From Alphaproteobacteria bacterium (GTDB taxonomy: Bacteria > Pseudomonadota > Alphaproteobacteria > Sphingomonadales > Sphingomonadaceae), in contig JAUHWC010000004.1 of NCBI GenBank assembly GCA_030424845.1, positions 248,001 through 312,000 on the forward strand: DNA of 64,000 nucleotides, written 5' to 3'. The notes under the pieces were generated by a model. The model was not told the DNA's origin, ran no database searches, and was given only the letters and a program-made list of their open reading frames with translations. The position numbers were made by a program, and so were the translations under genes. Below, one piece after another: positions 27,485 through 37,269 of the stretch. Position 1 is the stretch's first letter, and every line of letters begins with the position of its first letter.

Positions 27485-28092
27485 CCGATCCGGGCAGGCT
27501 GACCTGCGGTCGCCGCTGCCACCATCTCCTGCGAACTGATGCTGGTTTCGGCATCGAGGAAGGCAAACAGCTTCGCCATGTCGGCGTGGTAATCGCCCGT
27601 GGGCATCACCGCCGGGCCAAGCCCTGCAACCTTGCGCCGGTGATCGGCAAAGCCGCAGACCAGCGGCACGCCCGCCAGCATGGCGATGCGATAGAAGCCG
27701 GTCTTCCACCTTGCCGTTGCCTTGCGCGTGCCTTCGGGCGCAATCACCAGCCTGAACTCTTGCCGGGCGGCAAATTCGTCCACCACCTGCCGCACCACGC
27801 CGCTGCCGGCGCTGCGATCAACCGGCACGCCGCCCATTTCGCGCATGAAGCGTTCCATCGGCCATCTGAACAGCGTATCCTTGCCCATGAAGGCAGGTGT
27901 CACGCCATTGGCATCGGCAATGCCCATGAAGGTGACGAAATCCCAGTTGGTGGTATGCGGCACCGCCACGAAGATGCAGCGCCTGTCAGCCGGCGGGGCA
28001 TGGCCTTCCACCCGCCAGCCACGGACATGGAACAGCCACACGAGCACGCGCCGGGTTATCCGGGTGAGCAGCGAGAGTCTGGAATGGGGCAA
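27481..28092 (-). CDS. PlsC-like acyltransferase
   Basis: This 203-residue membrane-associated acyltransferase of the glycerophospholipid or ornithine-lipid type has the HX4D motif HTTNWDF near residue 46, the substrate motif around FMGKDTLFRWP, and the EGTR motif (APEGTRKA) near residue 118. The start codon is TTG. It shares a four-base CTAG with the convergent permease gene at its 3' end. The acyl acceptor cannot be told from the sequence. Confidence 0.85.
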   Translation of the reverse strand: MPHSRLSLLTRITRRVLVWLFHVRGWRVEGHAPPADRRCIFVAVPHTTNWDFVTFMGIADANGVTPAFMGKDTLFRWPMERFMREMGGVPVDRSAGSGVVRQVVDEFAARQEFRLVIAPEGTRKATARWKTGFYRIAMLAGVPLVCGFADHRRKVAGLGPAVMPTGDYHADMAKLFAFLDAETSISSQEMVAAATAGQPARIG

Positions 28093-28132
28093 TGCGGGTT
28101 ATCGAGCTCCGGGCAGGAGGAATGAGAACGCC

Positions 28133-29179
28133 TCACTCCCCCATATCGAGGTGATCTGCAAGCCAGGGCAGCACGACATCCTTGAAGCGCGCACCGATCT
28201 TGTCCGTATGGGTGCCCTCGTAGACTTCCCAGAAATGATCGATGCCGAACTTCACGAGCTCCTGATGGATCAGCGTGTCATCGCGCACCAGCCCGTCCCT
28301 GTCGCCCACGTCGAGGCCGATACCGTCGAAGCTTTCCAGCGCCGTGACGTGGCTGGAGACCATCGCCAGCGGGGCATTGTTGGCCCAGCGGGCGAGCACC
28401 GCTTCATCCAGCGTGCCGTCATCGGTGACGGCCCAATCGACATAGAAGGGCGGCTTGTTCGGGTTGGGTGACCAAGCCACCGCGCTCGCCAGCCCTGCGC
28501 GCATCCCGAAGCCTGACTGGTCCACGCCTTCACGCGGTACCGATGCCATCGCCGTTGCGCTTTCCACCGTCTCGCGACGAGCGGAGACGCAGCAGGCGCT
28601 CTGCGCCCAGATGCTGTCGAACACTTGCGGATGCGTCATGGCCACCACCCAGGTGCCGTAACCGCCCATCGAATGGCCCACGAGGCCGCGTCCCTCCCGC
28701 GTCGGGATCGTGCGGTAATTGGCATCGATATAGGCGACGAGGTCGGTGGCGATGAAATCACGGAAATTGCCGGTGGTGACGCTGTTGGAATACATCGAAC
28801 CGCCCATCGCGGTGAGCGTGTCCGGCACCACCACGATGAACTCGCGGCCGGCAGCCGCATTCTCGGCAACCGCAGTCGGCACCTGCATGTAGTCGTAGAA
28901 ATCGCGGCCCGAGATGGCGAAGCCGTGGAGGTAGTAGACCACCGGGTAATGCCGCGTCGGGTCCTCGCCATAGCTGGGCGGGAGCACGACCATCACCTCG
29001 CGCTCCAGCGCATTTCCTTCCAGATTGCCTTCCAGCGAGGCGCCGTCGACCATCACCGCTTCCACGGTAATGCCCTCGGGCACCACGGCATCAGGCGCGG
29101 TGATGTTCTGCGCGGCGGCGGGGGCGGCGGCCAGCGAAAGCAGCGCCGCCGTGGCAAGGAGCAAGGTCTTCATCGCCAT
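28133..29179 (-). CDS. secreted alpha/beta-hydrolase esterase (esterase D-like), copy 2
   Basis: This 348-residue protein has a signal peptide (LLLATAALLSLAAAPAAAQ). The catalytic Ser sits in LVGHSMGGYGTW near residue 169, the oxyanion region is YYLHGFAISGRD near residue 87, and a late YEGTHTD carries the likely catalytic His. The fold matches the putative-esterase (esterase D/antigen 85-like) family. It is about the same length and plan as its upstream neighbour, and the two probably arose by duplication. The start overlaps the stop of that gene (TGATG), and GGGGAG lies before it. Confidence 0.88.
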   Translation of the reverse strand: MAMKTLLLATAALLSLAAAPAAAQNITAPDAVVPEGITVEAVMVDGASLEGNLEGNALEREVMVVLPPSYGEDPTRHYPVVYYLHGFAISGRDFYDYMQVPTAVAENAAAGREFIVVVPDTLTAMGGSMYSNSVTTGNFRDFIATDLVAYIDANYRTIPTREGRGLVGHSMGGYGTWVVAMTHPQVFDSIWAQSACCVSARRETVESATAMASVPREGVDQSGFGMRAGLASAVAWSPNPNKPPFYVDWAVTDDGTLDEAVLARWANNAPLAMVSSHVTALESFDGIGLDVGDRDGLVRDDTLIHQELVKFGIDHFWEVYEGTHTDKIGARFKDVVLPWLADHLDMGE

Positions 29180-30213
29180 CACTCCCCGTCAGCAGTGCGC
29201 GCCAGCACGTCGAGGTGCTCGGCAAAGAAGGGCATGACCTCGGTGCGGATGCGCTCGCGGATGCGATTGCCGTGATCGCCCTCATAGAGCTCGAAATCAT
29301 ATTCCACGCCGAACCGGTCGAGCTCGGCCATGAAGGCGCGGTTGCCCTCCAGCAGGAAGTCCTGGTCGCCGATGTCGATGGCGATGGCTTCGAGGCTTTC
29401 CAGCGCCGGCAGGTACTGCGGCAGCATGACCAGCGGCGAATTGGCGGCCATGCGATATTCGGCCAGCTTGTCCATCGAGCGGTCCTCGCGCAGGCCGGTA
29501 TCGACCTTGAGGAAGTTGCCGGAGGTGGGATCGGGCGACCATGCAGCCAGCGTGGAAACGCCCGCCAGTTCACCGAACTGGGCATTGGCCACGTCTTCCT
29601 CGCTCATCGCTTCGATGCGCGCGGCGGCTTGCGCATCGACCGGTTGCGGCGGCAGGCAGCAGGCGCTCATCATGTAGATGCTGGAAAAGACTTCGGGGTG
29701 CTTCATGGCAATGCGGATGGTGCCGTAGCCGCCCATCGAATGGCCGGCCAGGCCGCGGCTTGCCCGGTCGGCAATGGTGCGGAAATTGCCGTCCACCCAG
29801 CTGACCAGGTCACTGGCCACCATGCCCTCGTAATCCCCCACGGTCGGGCTGCTGGAATAGAACCCGCCGCGGCGCAGCGAATAGCCATCGGGCATGACCA
29901 TGATGAAGTCGTTGCCGGCATCGGACGCTGCCTGGACCGCTTCCTGGATCTGGAAACCGGCCTGCTGCGCTTCCACCGGCGCCCAGTAGCCGTGCAGGTA
30001 ATAGATCACCGGATAGCGCCGGTCGGGATTCTCGTCATAGCCGGGCGGGGTGACGACATAGACCTTGCGGTTGGCATCGTTGCCTTCAAGGTTCCCCTCG
30101 ATCGATGGCGAATGGAACGTCAGCAACTCGATCCGCGCTTCTTCCTGCGCCAGGGCAGGTGCGGCGATCGCAAGGCTGGCGGCGCCCAGTGCGCCGATGG
30201 CGAATTTCAACAT
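29179..30213 (-). CDS. secreted alpha/beta-hydrolase esterase (esterase D-like), copy 1
   Basis: This 344-residue exported esterase has signal peptide MLKFAIGALGAASLAIAAPA, the oxyanion strand YYLHGYWAPVEA, nucleophile Ser in LAGHSMGGYGTIRI near residue 169, and His in YEGDHGNRI near the C-terminus. Shared features with copy 2 include EGNLEGN near residue 40, YYLHG, and a CCL/CCV-containing loop after MSA/QSA. The ATG at 30211-30213 is preceded by GGGAGAGACC. It is the first gene of a two-gene esterase operon. The substrate is unknown. Confidence 0.88.
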   Translation of the reverse strand: MLKFAIGALGAASLAIAAPALAQEEARIELLTFHSPSIEGNLEGNDANRKVYVVTPPGYDENPDRRYPVIYYLHGYWAPVEAQQAGFQIQEAVQAASDAGNDFIMVMPDGYSLRRGGFYSSSPTVGDYEGMVASDLVSWVDGNFRTIADRASRGLAGHSMGGYGTIRIAMKHPEVFSSIYMMSACCLPPQPVDAQAAARIEAMSEEDVANAQFGELAGVSTLAAWSPDPTSGNFLKVDTGLREDRSMDKLAEYRMAANSPLVMLPQYLPALESLEAIAIDIGDQDFLLEGNRAFMAELDRFGVEYDFELYEGDHGNRIRERIRTEVMPFFAEHLDVLARTADGE

Positions 30214-30389
30214 GGTCTCTCCCCTCTCGGCCCCGCAGGGCCATTGCTGCGCAGACTGTCCACATTGCGCCCCCGCCTGTCCAGTAATCAAATGTACGAA
30301 GAGCTTCCGCTCGGCAGGCGCATGGTCTAGATTCGAGGAAATGCCCGCAAGGGCCGCCTCAAGACGGCGACTGACGGGAATTGACACGA

Positions 30390-31907
30390 ATGCACGCACC
30401 GATCTCTCAGGCAACCATGCCGAGCCCCGCCCCCGAATTCGCGGACGAGAAGGCCCGGCTCGAGGTGCTGTCCGATTTCGATTCGGAAGCGCTGGAGGAT
30501 GATCCCGAGTTGCAGGCGATCGTGCAGTTCGCCGCCAAGCTGTGCAACGTGCCGGCCTCGATGGTCTCCCTGATCGATGACCAAAGGCAATACTTCCTCG
30601 CCCGCACCGGGATCGAGGAGCGCGAAACGCCGCGCGACATTTCCTTCTGCACCCATGCGCTGGGAATGTCCGACGTGTTCGAGGTGGAGGATGCCACAAA
30701 GGATCCGCGCTTTGCCGACAACCCGCTCGTCACCGGCGCACCGGGCGTGCGCTATTATGCCGGCCAGCCGCTCGTTTCTGCCGAAGGCGCGCCGCTGGGC
30801 ACGCTCTGCGTGGTCGACGTGGAACTGCATGCCGAGCCGCTGAACGCGTTCCAGCGCGAGGGCATGGCGGTGCTGGCCCAGGCCGCGATGCGCCGCCTGC
30901 GCGCGCGCCGCGCCAGTCTGCTCGCCAGCCGCGAGATTGCTCAGAGCGAGCAACGCTTCCGCGCGCTGGCCGATTCCATGCCCGACATCGCCTTTTCCGC
31001 CAGTTGCGACGGGACATTCGATTATTTCAACCAGCGCTGGCAGGACTTCACCGGCCTGCCCCTGCCCTATACCGACGAACACGGCCACCAGGTCCTCCAC
31101 CCGGATGAATACGATGCGGTCACCGCCGACTGGCAGGCGGCGGTGGAGGCGGGCAAACCCTATGAACGGCAGCACCGGCTGCGCCGCGCCGATGGCGAAT
31201 GGCGCTGGGTCATCGTGCGTGCGCTGCCGGTGAAGGTGGGCAGGGATGACGAATGCCGCTGGTTCGGCACCATCACCGACATTCACGATGCGCACGAGAT
31301 ATCAGAGAGCCGCGACATGCTGGCCAAGGAACTGTCGCACCGGATCAAGAACATCTTTGCCGTGATCAGTGGCCTGATCTCGCTGCAGGCACGCAAGGAA
31401 CCCGAGCACGCCGATTTCGCCGATCGCCTGACGCAGACCTTGCAGGCGCTGGGCCGGGCGCATGACTTCGTGCGTCCTTCCGGTGCCAGCGCGCGCGAAA
31501 GCCTGCTGGGCCTGCTCGAAGTGATCTTCACCCCCTATCGAAACGGGGCAGGCGAACCGCGCGTCTTGGTGCGCGGAGACGAGGGCGCGATCAGCCACAA
31601 GGCGGCAACGCCAATGGCACTCATCTTCCATGAACTGGCCACCAATTCCGCCAAGTATGGCGCCTTGTCGGCCGAAGGCGGCCACGTCACGCTGGATATC
31701 GATTCCTCACAAGGCCAGTTGCACCTCCAGTGGAAGGAGCACGGCGGGCCGCCGGTCACGCAACAGGGCGAGGCCGGTTTCGGTTCGCGCATGGTGGACC
31801 TTGCCGTGACCGGGCAATTGCAGGGCAGTTGGGAAAAGCGTTTCGAACAGGACGGGCTGGCAGTCGAGCTTGTCATTCCCGCGAGCGTTATCGCGCCAGA
31901 GGCCTAG
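30390..31907 (+). CDS. GAF-PAS-HWE-family sensor histidine kinase
   Basis: This 505-residue cytosolic kinase has a GAF domain at about residues 20-170 (CNVPASMVSLIDDQRQYFLA, ending TLCVVDVELH) and a PAS/PAC domain at about 185-305 (SMPDIAFSASCDGTFDYFNQ). The HWE-type phosphoacceptor helix follows (LAKELSHRIKNIFAVISGLI near residue 312). The ATPase part has HELATNSAKYGALS near residue 412 and the HLQWKEHGGP strand that names the family. Such kinases often act in light or general stress pathways of alphaproteobacteria, but no response regulator is adjacent. GGGAA and spacing favour ATG 30390. Confidence 0.9.
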   Translation: MHAPISQATMPSPAPEFADEKARLEVLSDFDSEALEDDPELQAIVQFAAKLCNVPASMVSLIDDQRQYFLARTGIEERETPRDISFCTHALGMSDVFEVEDATKDPRFADNPLVTGAPGVRYYAGQPLVSAEGAPLGTLCVVDVELHAEPLNAFQREGMAVLAQAAMRRLRARRASLLASREIAQSEQRFRALADSMPDIAFSASCDGTFDYFNQRWQDFTGLPLPYTDEHGHQVLHPDEYDAVTADWQAAVEAGKPYERQHRLRRADGEWRWVIVRALPVKVGRDDECRWFGTITDIHDAHEISESRDMLAKELSHRIKNIFAVISGLISLQARKEPEHADFADRLTQTLQALGRAHDFVRPSGASARESLLGLLEVIFTPYRNGAGEPRVLVRGDEGAISHKAATPMALIFHELATNSAKYGALSAEGGHVTLDIDSSQGQLHLQWKEHGGPPVTQQGEAGFGSRMVDLAVTGQLQGSWEKRFEQDGLAVELVIPASVIAPEA

Positions 31908-32968
31908 TCCTCCACCGCGAAGCCGGTTCCCTCGGGCCAGTCCGGATCCGCCAGCGCCAGCACCTTGAACAGATCGCCCATCTGGTCGGGATCGGTCAGC
32001 CTGTCACGCGCACGCCGCAGCGCCTCGCGGTGCTGCGGCGCGAATTCCGCCAGCGCATCGGCGCGTTCGCGAATACCCAGCGCGTTGAGCCAATCGCCCT
32101 GCGTGGCCGTGCCCAGCCACTTGGCGCCGCGAGACAAGGCAATCTGCGTCATCTGGTCGAAATCGACATGGGCCGTCAGGTCAGCCTCGCCCGGCGCATC
32201 GAGCGGGCCCAGCTTGCGATGCTCGCGGATCGCCTGGAGGGTGGAGCCGGTGCGCGGCTGGAGATAGCCGTAATCGATGAACAGGGCGACACCGCCCTGG
32301 TTGACCAGCCGGCCGGCCACTTCGAACAGCGTTGCCGCGGCCCCGGGGCAGGTTTCGATCACCGTGCCGACATCGGCCTTGCGCCGCGCTTCGGGAACAG
32401 CGCTGTCCATCGGCTGGCTGCCGGCGACGAAGCGGAAACCCTCGCCATCCTCGGCAACGTCCACCATCACCTCGCGCCAGCCGTTGCCGGTCATCACCAG
32501 CTGGCGCACCGGCAGGGCATCGAGGAATTCGTTGGCCACAACCAGCACCGGCCCTTCCATCGGGATGGTGGACAGGTCGTGATGGAAGACCGCGCCGGGC
32601 ACCTGCTCCAGCTGGATGTCGCGCATCTTTGTGGAGGTCTCGACAAGGTTGATCCGCGGCTCCAGCCCGTAGCGCTTCATCGCCCGCTGCGCATCGCGCG
32701 CCAGGAAGCCGCGCCCCGGCCCCAGCTCGACATAATGCACCGGTTCGGTGTGCCCGGCCCGGATCCAGATATCGGCCAGCCACAGGCCGATCAGTTCGCC
32801 GAACATCTGGCTGATCTCGGGCGATGTGATGAAATCGCCTTCCTCGCCCAGCACCTCGGCCTGCGAGTAGTAGCGGGCGTTGCTCTCACCCATGAACTGC
32901 ATCAGGCTGATCGGCCCGGTAACCGATATCAGCCGCCGGAAACTTTCGGCCAGATCGCCGTCAGCCAT
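31904..32968 (-). CDS. MidA/NDUFAF7-family SAM-dependent methyltransferase (DUF185)
   Basis: This 354-residue protein of the family whose mitochondrial member NDUFAF7 methylates an Arg of complex I has PISLMQFMGE near residue 22, GDFITSPEISQMFGELIG near residue 45, and the SAM-binding YVELGPGRGFLARDA near residue 80. LIDYGYLQPRTGSTLQAI lies near residue 225. The start MADGDLAESF overlaps the 3' end of lgt by eight bases, and GGGAGC lies before it. lgt and this gene form an operon, a pairing common in this group. Confidence 0.92.
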   Translation of the reverse strand: MADGDLAESFRRLISVTGPISLMQFMGESNARYYSQAEVLGEEGDFITSPEISQMFGELIGLWLADIWIRAGHTEPVHYVELGPGRGFLARDAQRAMKRYGLEPRINLVETSTKMRDIQLEQVPGAVFHHDLSTIPMEGPVLVVANEFLDALPVRQLVMTGNGWREVMVDVAEDGEGFRFVAGSQPMDSAVPEARRKADVGTVIETCPGAAATLFEVAGRLVNQGGVALFIDYGYLQPRTGSTLQAIREHRKLGPLDAPGEADLTAHVDFDQMTQIALSRGAKWLGTATQGDWLNALGIRERADALAEFAPQHREALRRARDRLTDPDQMGDLFKVLALADPDWPEGTGFAVED

Positions 32969-33860
32969 TGGCAGCCTGCTCCCTTGGCGGGACATAGGCG
33001 CCATCGATCGGCGGGCGCCGCAAGGACCATATGACAAGGCCGATCCCCAGCGCGATCAGCGGCAGGGTGAGCCATTGCCCGCGGCTGAGGCCGGTTTCCG
33101 CCACCACCCAGGCCAGGTGCGCATCGGGCTCGCGGAAGTATTCGACGATGAAGCGCCCGGCAGAAATCATCGCGGTGAACACGCCGACCAGCAGCCCCGG
33201 CCGATACCGCGCGCGGGTGAGCCAGAACAGGGTATAGAGCACCACGGCCACCAGCAGGCCTTCCAGCAAGGCTTCATACAATTGGCTGGGATGGCGCGGC
33301 ACGAAGGATGACAGGCACTGGCCGTCGGCATGGCCAAGGTCGCAGAAGGTCATCGCCCACGGCACTTCGGGGCCTGCCGGCCTGCCCCACAGTTCACCGT
33401 TCACGAAATTGGCCATTCGGCCCAGCAGCATGGCCGCACCCACGTTCACGGCGATGTAATCGCACACGCGAATGAAGGAGAGGCCGCCGCGCCAGGCAAC
33501 GAAGGCGATGGCGAGCACCACCCCGATCAGGCCGCCGTGGAAGCTCATCCCGCCTTCCCACGTCTTGAACATGTCCGCAGTGCCCAGCAGGTCCGGGCGG
33601 TAGAACAGCACATAGCCGAAGCGGCCACCCACGATCACGCCCAGCATGCAGTAGAAGAACAGGTCATCGGCATGCCGCTTCGCCATCGGGGCGCCCGGAG
33701 CGGTCAGCATCTTGCGCAAGTGGAAGTAGGCGATGAACAGGCCGACGAGATAGGCCAGCGAATAGAAGCGCAGCTTGAAGAAGCCGAGATCGATGCCGTC
33801 GATCAGGCCGAGGTCGCTCCAGTTGATCGCGGGGGCCGATGCGGCCAAGAATTCGAGCAT
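32961..33860 (-). CDS. lgt: prolipoprotein diacylglyceryl transferase
   Basis: This 299-residue inner-membrane enzyme attaches diacylglycerol to the lipobox Cys of preprolipoproteins. Family marks are LRFYSLAYLVGLFIAY near residue 25, the GGRFGYVLFY segment near residue 83, and the Lgt signature GRMANFVNGELWGRP near residue 151. HPSQLYEALLEG and REPDAHL follow, with seven hydrophobic segments. ATG 33858-33860 is chosen; an earlier start would add eight residues before the first helix. Confidence 0.97.
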   Translation of the reverse strand: MLEFLAASAPAINWSDLGLIDGIDLGFFKLRFYSLAYLVGLFIAYFHLRKMLTAPGAPMAKRHADDLFFYCMLGVIVGGRFGYVLFYRPDLLGTADMFKTWEGGMSFHGGLIGVVLAIAFVAWRGGLSFIRVCDYIAVNVGAAMLLGRMANFVNGELWGRPAGPEVPWAMTFCDLGHADGQCLSSFVPRHPSQLYEALLEGLLVAVVLYTLFWLTRARYRPGLLVGVFTAMISAGRFIVEYFREPDAHLAWVVAETGLSRGQWLTLPLIALGIGLVIWSLRRPPIDGAYVPPREQAANG

Positions 33861-33987
33861 GGTCTGATGCCTTTCCTGCTGCACCGGGCAATGGCACAGA
33901 GCGCCCGCTCACGAAAGCCCTGCGCTGCCGGCAACGGCCCTGCAGCAAGGTTTTGCACAATTGCCCGCAGCACACTATCTGGTTGCC

Positions 33988-36768
33988 GTGACCCAGCTGA
34001 AAATACCCCACCAGCGCGAGATCATCGATCGGCGCGCGCTGACATCCGCCATCGAGGCAGCCGTGGAGGAACACGGTGCCGAAGCCGCGCGCCAACCCAT
34101 CGTCGAGCTGCTGCGCGGCGCGATGCAGCAGGGTCGCCATGCGCTGGCAGAGCGGCTTGCCGAAAAGCCCGGCGCCGGGCACGAGATCACCAATGGCTAT
34201 GCCTTCCTCGTCGACCAGCTGATCCGCGTGGTGCACGACCACGTGGTGCACCACGTCCATCCCCTGGGCAAACCGTCCGGCGGGGACCGCCTGGCGCTGA
34301 TCGCCGTGGGTGGCTACGGCCGCGGGGAAATGGCGCCCTTCTCGGATGTCGACATCGCCTTCATCACGCCCACGAAGCCCAGCGACTGGAGCGAGCAGGT
34401 TATCGAGGCCATCCTCTATTTCCTGTGGGACCTGAGCCTGACGGTGGGCCACTCCAGCCGCTCGCTGGACGAGATGGTGCGCATGGCCCGCGAGGACCTG
34501 ACGATCTGCACCGCGATCCTGGAAGGCCGCTACCTGTGGGGCGACAGGGACGTTTACCAGATGGCGCAGGACCGCTTCTGGGGCGAGGTCGTGCCCGGAT
34601 CGGAGCGCCAGTTCGTGTCCGAAAAGCTGGCCGAACGCGATGCGCGGCACAAGCGCATGGGCGATTCCCGCTATGTCGTGGAACCCAATGTGAAGGACGG
34701 CAAGGGCGGCCTGCGCGACCTGCAGACGCTCTACTGGATCGGCAAGTATGTCTACCGCGTGCGCGAGGCAGCCGAACTGGTGGACAAGGGGCTGTTCACC
34801 GCTGCCGAATACCGCACCTTCCGCCGCGCCGAACGCTTCCTGCTGGCGGTGCGCTGCCACCTTCACACCATCGCCAAGCGCGGCGAGGACCGCCTGACCT
34901 TCGACCTGCAGCGCGAAGTGGCGCGGCGGATGAATTACTCCGACCGGCCCGGCAAGAGCGCGGTGGAACGCTTCATGCAGTTCTACTTCATGCAGGCCCA
35001 GCACGTCGGCAACCTGACCGGCGTGTTCCTGGCACAGATGGAGGAACAGACGGTCGAGAAGAAGCCGCGCAACCGGCTGCTGGAACGCTTCCTCGGCCGC
35101 CGGCGCGAGGAGGACCGCACCATCGAGGGCTATCGCGTGCGCAGCGGCAAGCTGGCCGCCCCCGATGACCGCTGGTTCCAGGACGATCCCGTGCGGCTGG
35201 TCGAGATCTTCACCCTGGCCGAGCGCGAGGGGATGGAAATCCATTCCGAGACGATCCGCATGGCACGCCGCGATGCCAGCCTGATCCACGACAACGTGCG
35301 CACGAACGAGCGGGCCAATGCCGCCTTCCTGGACCTGCTGACCGGGCGCAACGATCCCGAAATGGTGCTGCGCTGGATGAACGAGGCCGGCGTATTCGGC
35401 CGCTTCGTGCCCGATTTCGGCAAGGTCAACGCGCAGATGCAGTTCGACATGTACCACCACTATACGGTGGACGAACACACGATCCGCGCCATCGGCCTTC
35501 TGAGCCAGATCGAGAAAGGCGAGCTGGAGGAAGACCATCCGCTGGCCACCCGCATCCTTCCCGCGCTGAAATACCGCCGCGCGCTCTATGTCGCCGTGCT
35601 GCTGCACGACATCGCCAAGGGGCGCGGGGGCGACCATTCGGTGCTGGGTGCGGAAGTCGCGCTGAACCTGTGCCCGCGCATGGGCATGACGGAACAGGAA
35701 ACCAAGCTGGTCAGCTGGCTGGTGCGCCATCACCTGCTGATGAGCGCCATGGCCTTCAAGCGCGACCTTTCCGACCCCAAGACGATCGACGATTTCCTGG
35801 AAGTGGTGGATGATGCTGAGCACCTCGGCCAGCTGACCGTGCTGACCATTGTCGATATCCGCGCGGTCGGCCCGGGCATCTGGAACAGCTGGAAACGGCA
35901 GTTGCTGGGAGATCTCTACTCACTGGCTGACGAGCAGCTGCGCGTTGGCGCAAATGACGAACAGCAGCGCGAACGGCGCTATGCCAACAAACGCGCCGAA
36001 GTGGCCGCCATGCTGGGAGCTGACAAGGCGCACCTGGTGGAAGAGCTCGATAGCCGGTTCGACCGCGACTACTGGATGGCCGAGCCTGCCGACATCATCG
36101 CCATCAACCTGCCGCACTATGCCGCCGCCAAGCGGCTGGAGCATTCGCTGTCGATCCATGCCGAGTACTATCCGGCACGCGGGGCCACGCTGATCACCGT
36201 TATCGGCGATGACCATCCCGGCCTGTTCTTCCGCATTGCAGGCGCAATCAACCTGGCCGGCGCCAACGTGATCGACGCCCGCATCCACACCACCAAGGTA
36301 GGCAAGGCGGTCGACAACTTCCTGGTGCAGGACCCGCTCGGCAAGCCGTTCCGCGAGGACATCCAGATCGAGCGGCTCAAGAAGAAGATCGAGGACGCGC
36401 TCATGGGCCGGATCGACATGGTCGGCAGCCTCGCCCAGCGTCCGCTGCCGCGCACCCGTGCAGAAGCCTTCACCGTGGCCCCGCAGATCTTCTTCGACAA
36501 TGACGCATCCGATCGCTTCACGGTGATCGAGGTGCATGCGCGGGACCGTCCGGCGCTGTTGAACCGCCTGACCCGGGCGATGTTCGAGCGCAGCCTGATC
36601 ATCAATTCCGCCCATATCACCCAATATGGCGAGAAGGCGGAGGACACCTTCTACGTAACCGACCTGCTGGGTCACAAGATCTACAGCAAGGACCGGCTGA
36701 AAGGCGTGGAAGAGGCGCTTCTGGCGGCCATCGCCGCGGGAGAACCGAAAACCGAGGCGGCGGAGTAA
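33988..36768 (+). CDS. glnD: bifunctional [PII] uridylyltransferase/uridylyl-removing enzyme
   Basis: GlnD senses glutamine and modifies PII proteins. The 926-residue protein has, in order, the nucleotidyltransferase domain (GGYGRGEMAPFSDVDIAF near residue 100), the PII-uridylyltransferase helical domain, the HD hydrolase domain (YHHYTVDEHTIRAIG near 490, LLHDIAKGRGGDHS near 540), and two C-terminal ACT domains (LITVIGDDHPGLFFRIAGAI and TVIEVHARDRPALLNRLTRA). A GTG start at 33988 matches the usual N-terminus QLKIPHQREIIDRRAL; TTG 33961 is also in frame. A GNAT gene follows 30 bp later. Confidence 0.97.
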   Translation: MTQLKIPHQREIIDRRALTSAIEAAVEEHGAEAARQPIVELLRGAMQQGRHALAERLAEKPGAGHEITNGYAFLVDQLIRVVHDHVVHHVHPLGKPSGGDRLALIAVGGYGRGEMAPFSDVDIAFITPTKPSDWSEQVIEAILYFLWDLSLTVGHSSRSLDEMVRMAREDLTICTAILEGRYLWGDRDVYQMAQDRFWGEVVPGSERQFVSEKLAERDARHKRMGDSRYVVEPNVKDGKGGLRDLQTLYWIGKYVYRVREAAELVDKGLFTAAEYRTFRRAERFLLAVRCHLHTIAKRGEDRLTFDLQREVARRMNYSDRPGKSAVERFMQFYFMQAQHVGNLTGVFLAQMEEQTVEKKPRNRLLERFLGRRREEDRTIEGYRVRSGKLAAPDDRWFQDDPVRLVEIFTLAEREGMEIHSETIRMARRDASLIHDNVRTNERANAAFLDLLTGRNDPEMVLRWMNEAGVFGRFVPDFGKVNAQMQFDMYHHYTVDEHTIRAIGLLSQIEKGELEEDHPLATRILPALKYRRALYVAVLLHDIAKGRGGDHSVLGAEVALNLCPRMGMTEQETKLVSWLVRHHLLMSAMAFKRDLSDPKTIDDFLEVVDDAEHLGQLTVLTIVDIRAVGPGIWNSWKRQLLGDLYSLADEQLRVGANDEQQRERRYANKRAEVAAMLGADKAHLVEELDSRFDRDYWMAEPADIIAINLPHYAAAKRLEHSLSIHAEYYPARGATLITVIGDDHPGLFFRIAGAINLAGANVIDARIHTTKVGKAVDNFLVQDPLGKPFREDIQIERLKKKIEDALMGRIDMVGSLAQRPLPRTRAEAFTVAPQIFFDNDASDRFTVIEVHARDRPALLNRLTRAMFERSLIINSAHITQYGEKAEDTFYVTDLLGHKIYSKDRLKGVEEALLAAIAAGEPKTEAAE

Positions 36769-36798
36769 CAGGTCCGGCTGCAGGATGGAGAGCAGTGA

Positions 36799-37269
36799 AT
36801 GACAGCAGCACTTTCCATCCGCCGCGCAACGCCCGCAGATGTCGATGCTATCCGTGACCTGGTGCTACGCGCCTACGCGAAATGGGTGCCGATCACGCCG
36901 CGCAAGCCGCGTCCGATGACGACCGACTATGCTCTCGCCATCGCCGACTACCGCTATGATCTGCTGTTCTGCGGTGAGCAGCTGGCCGGCGTGATAGGCA
37001 CCAGTGTGAAGGAAGGCGAACTCAGGATCGTCAATGTCGCCATCGCTCCTGACCATCAGGGCAAGGGCCTCGGCACTCACCTGATGCGGTACGCGGAGGA
37101 ATTGGCGCGCAAGGCAGGCGCCAGCAGCATGCGACTGCTCACCAATAAGCTCATGCGCGAGAACGTGGCACTCTACGAAAAGCTGGGATTTCGGATCGAG
37201 ACGGAGACGCAGGAAGACATGGGCAATATCGCGGTGCACATGGTCCGCGACCTCGGCACCACGAGCTAA
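36799..37269 (+). CDS. GNAT-family N-acetyltransferase
   Basis: This 156-residue acetyltransferase starts LSIRRATPADVDAIRDLVL, has the acetyl-CoA strand and P-loop INVAIAPDHQGKGLG (with an R/Q-x-x-G-x-G/A-type loop) near residue 77, and ends with ENVALYEKLGFR, the typical motif B. The acceptor is unknown. It lies 30 bp behind glnD on the same strand. Confidence 0.9.
   Translation: MTAALSIRRATPADVDAIRDLVLRAYAKWVPITPRKPRPMTTDYALAIADYRYDLLFCGEQLAGVIGTSVKEGELRIVNVAIAPDHQGKGLGTHLMRYAEELARKAGASSMRLLTNKLMRENVALYEKLGFRIETETQEDMGNIAVHMVRDLGTTS

Noticed and set aside
33664-35823. 719-codon minus-strand ORF across glnD
   Set aside because: It is antisense to glnD, whose domains are unmistakable; the product is His/Gln/Ala/Leu-rich in the usual way of GC-rich shadow frames.
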